From an uncultured Clostridia bacterium (GTDB lineage: Bacteria > Bacillota > Clostridia > Christensenellales > UBA3700): 5,647 nt of DNA. The notes under the pieces are model-generated. The model worked only from the letters and a program-made list of their open reading frames with translations. It was not told the DNA's origin and made no database searches. The stretch lies in assembly GCA_947176975.1 (NCBI GenBank), contig CAMWSW010000070.1:1-5647 (forward strand), written 5' to 3'. The translations under genes and the position numbers were made by a program. Of this stretch, positions 5,385-5,647 are shown piece after piece (position 1 is the stretch's first letter; each line of letters opens with the position of its first letter).

Positions 5385-5584
5385 TTTTTATTAAATTCTT
5401 CTACTACTTTATCGCAATTATCTTCAGATACTATAGAATAAGTAGTATTTTTATCTTTATTCCATTCACATATATCCCAAGATCCCGTAATTGCGCTGCC
5501 AATAACCCATGACACCAAAAATAATATCATTGCTATTAAAGATACGCTTATAATATTAAAAAGACTTTTAAATGAATATTTCAT
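5360..5584 (-). CDS. Small single-pass membrane protein of unknown function
   Basis: I do not recognise this 74-residue protein. It begins MKYSFKSLFN, has one strong hydrophobic segment (about 9-33) and then a polar tail of about 40 residues with two cysteines (C39, C57). An N-terminal membrane anchor with the tail outside is likely; it could also be an uncleaved signal peptide. No lipobox is visible. I prefer the ATG at 5584 because GAGA lies 8 nt upstream; the ATG at 5623 (87 residues) has no Shine-Dalgarno and sits in very AT-rich sequence. The stop and the last seven residues (VISTETK) come from the palindromic repeat at 5341-5384, so the original C-terminus may have been replaced. The gene converges on parB and probably shares its terminator. 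Base composition is more AT-rich than the housekeeping genes, which fits accessory DNA. Confidence 0.5.
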   Translation of the reverse strand: MKYSFKSLFNIISVSLIAMILFLVSWVIGSAITGSWDICEWNKDKNTTYSIVSEDNCDKVVEEFNKNVISTETK

Positions 5585-5647
5585 ATTTCTATTCTCATTA
5601 ATTAATTTATTAATTATGTACATTAATTCTAAATTTAAAACGATAAT

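Noticed and set aside
1..5647. parS site near parB
   Set aside because: I looked for TGTTTCACGTGAAACA or its CACGTG core by eye and saw none in the window; only scattered half-site-like GTGAAA matches.
1..5647. tRNA, rRNA, CRISPR array or insertion sequence
   Set aside because: No cloverleaf, rRNA-like segment, regularly spaced repeat array or transposase coding region was seen on either strand.

Overview
The window looks like part of the origin-proximal housekeeping region of a moderately AT-rich Gram-positive-type bacterium, most likely Clostridia-like Bacillota. The grounds are the linkage of mnmE, mnmG, rsmG and a ParB-family gene, strong GGAGG-type Shine-Dalgarno sites, extended -10 promoters, hairpin-plus-T-tract terminators and short intergenic palindromic repeats. 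The placement below phylum is inference; an uncultured gut lineage is plausible but not shown.

Layout. Positions 1-298 hold no convincing gene. They contain a short palindromic repeat (61-94), a terminator-like hairpin (95-118) and a striking foldback of about 140 nt (146-288) just downstream of mnmE. mnmE lies on the minus strand (299-1627). It is divergent from mnmG (1713-3581, plus strand), which is followed after one base by rsmG (3583-4305). parB (4391-5257) has its own promoter and a strong, probably bidirectional terminator (5262-5289). The right end carries two more copies of the palindromic repeat family (5309-5335 and 5341-5384) and a small, unrecognised single-pass membrane protein on the minus strand (about 5360-5584). 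Its stop codon and last seven sense codons lie inside a repeat copy.

How the genes relate. MnmE and MnmG together make the carboxymethylaminomethyl-type modification of U34 in tRNAs. RsmG methylates G527 of 16S rRNA. ParB acts in chromosome segregation at parS. In many Bacillota mnmE, mnmG and rsmG are co-directional; here mnmE is reversed and shares an 85-bp intergenic region with mnmG.

The most notable signal is in that 85-bp gap. Two perfect extended -10 elements (TGATATAAT) face outward, placed exactly symmetrically around one palindromic TTGCAA that fits as the -35 of both promoters, at the centre of a 20-bp near-perfect palindrome. The predicted mnmE start site falls on the A of its ATG, so mnmE would be leaderless, while mnmG has a 19-nt leader with a good Shine-Dalgarno. 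The second notable signal is the long foldback after mnmE. No wholly new multi-gene system is visible; the novelty candidates are regulatory and structural.
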